Source: Candidatus Hodarchaeota archaeon
GTDB lineage: Archaea; Asgardarchaeota; Heimdallarchaeia; Hodarchaeales; Hodarchaeaceae
Direction of reading: 5' to 3'
Length of the DNA stretch: 5,909 bases
NCBI GenBank assembly: GCA_016839665.1
Contig: JAEOTU010000336.1
Span: 1 to 5,909, forward strand
This document shows positions 5,410 through 5,909 of this stretch, piece after piece (positions within the stretch are counted from its first letter, which is position 1; the number at the start of each line of letters is the position of its first letter). The translations under genes and the position numbers were made by a program. The notes beneath the pieces are model-generated. The model had not been told where the DNA came from. It did not search any database and saw only the letters and a list, made by a program, of their open reading frames with translations.

Positions 5410-5909
5410 TTATATACCAACAATTGAATTCGGGTGCCATCTCCTTTGGGCTTTCAAAACATCAACAAAACCATATTTGTTAAGCTCTTCAAGAGTTTCT
5501 TCCCAAGTTGAATGACGTACCAAAGGTTCATTTGTTTCTGATAACCCAATAAGCAACCTAGAAACAAGGAGTGCTGATTCTTTGATTATAGTTTTATTGA
5601 TCTTATCGACTGTATCAACCGTTGTGTGGTTATCTCGACCCCGCCCAGCCGTCCATCCCACCGGTGGACGACCACTACAGGAGATTGTGGGAATTCCCTT
5701 CATATGAAATGGGTGATTATCAGATGTACTCGGAGCAAGCATAGCGGATTTTACTACATCCGTATCTATATGCCAGTCACTTACTAACTTTTTCAAAGGT
5801 GTAATTAATGCTGAGGGGTTATAGACAGATATTATTGGGTTACTTCTCCTGCCTAATCCATCGCCATTTAACATGATTTCATGATCTTTGAGCTCATTTT
5901 CGTGTTCAG
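5410..5909 (-). CDS. M28-family zinc aminopeptidase-like protein, C-terminal part (partial)
   Basis: This gene runs on the minus strand from beyond the right edge to TAA at 5412-5410; about 165 residues are visible. They match the C-terminal half of the M28 metallopeptidase catalytic domain. MLNGDGLG corresponds to the family's N-x-D-x-x-G strand, whose Asp binds zinc. TSDNHPFHMKGIPTIS corresponds to the SDH-x-PF-x-x-x-GIP region, with Asn-His in place of His-aromatic. RDNHTTVDTVDKI carries the H-T-x-x-D-T motif, whose His is the last zinc ligand. The chain ends with a helix (ESALLVSRLLIGL) and a 40-residue charged tail containing two Trp. M28 enzymes cut N-terminal amino acids or C-terminal dipeptides; the upstream HxD and EE ligands lie outside the window, so activity and any signal peptide cannot be judged. 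The Met at 5874 is internal: the frame stays open to the edge. It converges with the phoU-like gene and looks functionally unrelated to it. Confidence 0.8.
   Translation of the reverse strand, partial: EHENELKDHEIMLNGDGLGRRSNPIISVYNPSALITPLKKLVSDWHIDTDVVKSAMLAPSTSDNHPFHMKGIPTISCSGRPPVGWTAGRGRDNHTTVDTVDKINKTIIKESALLVSRLLIGLSETNEPLVRHSTWEETLEELNKYGFVDVLKAQRRWHPNSIVGI

Noticed and set aside
1..5909. CRISPR array, insertion sequence or attachment site
   Set aside because: No regularly spaced repeats, no transposase or integrase coding sequence, and no terminal inverted repeats with target duplications were found.

Overview
The window looks like chromosomal DNA from an AT-rich archaeon. The evidence is a PhoU protein with an N-terminal AbrB/SpoVT DNA-binding domain (a typically archaeal architecture), TATA-box-like elements upstream of genes, termination-like oligo-T runs, weak or absent Shine-Dalgarno sites, and frequent TTG/GTG starts. 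The phylum cannot be named from sequence alone; Asgard and several euryarchaeal lineages are all possible.

Layout, left to right. (1) The last ~65 codons of a DHH-family phosphoesterase (+), cut by the window edge. (2) A tandem-GNAT acyltransferase-like protein (+), possibly starting with TTG. (3) A 143-bp AT-rich spacer with a small inverted repeat and two TATA-like elements. (4) A two-gene operon (+) for the energising module of an energy-coupling factor (ECF) vitamin/metal transporter: a fused double ATPase (EcfA-EcfA', 581 aa), then the membrane protein EcfT (261 aa) 5 nt later. No substrate-binding S component is present. (5) An 84-bp spacer with oligo-T runs ending ecfT, a strong archaeal TATA box and a 20-bp perfect inverted repeat that could be an operator. 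(6) An AbrB-PhoU regulator (+). (7) A 172-bp convergent spacer with a hairpin plus T-run. (8) The C-terminal part of an M28-family zinc aminopeptidase-like protein (-), cut by the right edge.

How the parts work together: EcfA-EcfA' and EcfT should assemble into one ATP-driven module that serves S components encoded elsewhere. The other genes look like independent units: the phoU-like gene has its own promoter and no phosphate transporter beside it, and the acyltransferase and peptidase have no obvious partner here. Isoleucine codon choice in ecfA-ecfT (ATT-rich) differs from the flanking acyltransferase and phoU genes (ATA-rich), a hint that the transporter pair has a different history. I found no mobile element, CRISPR array, tRNA or rRNA. 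Most of the window is ordinary; the most interesting non-coding element is the palindrome in front of the phoU-like gene.
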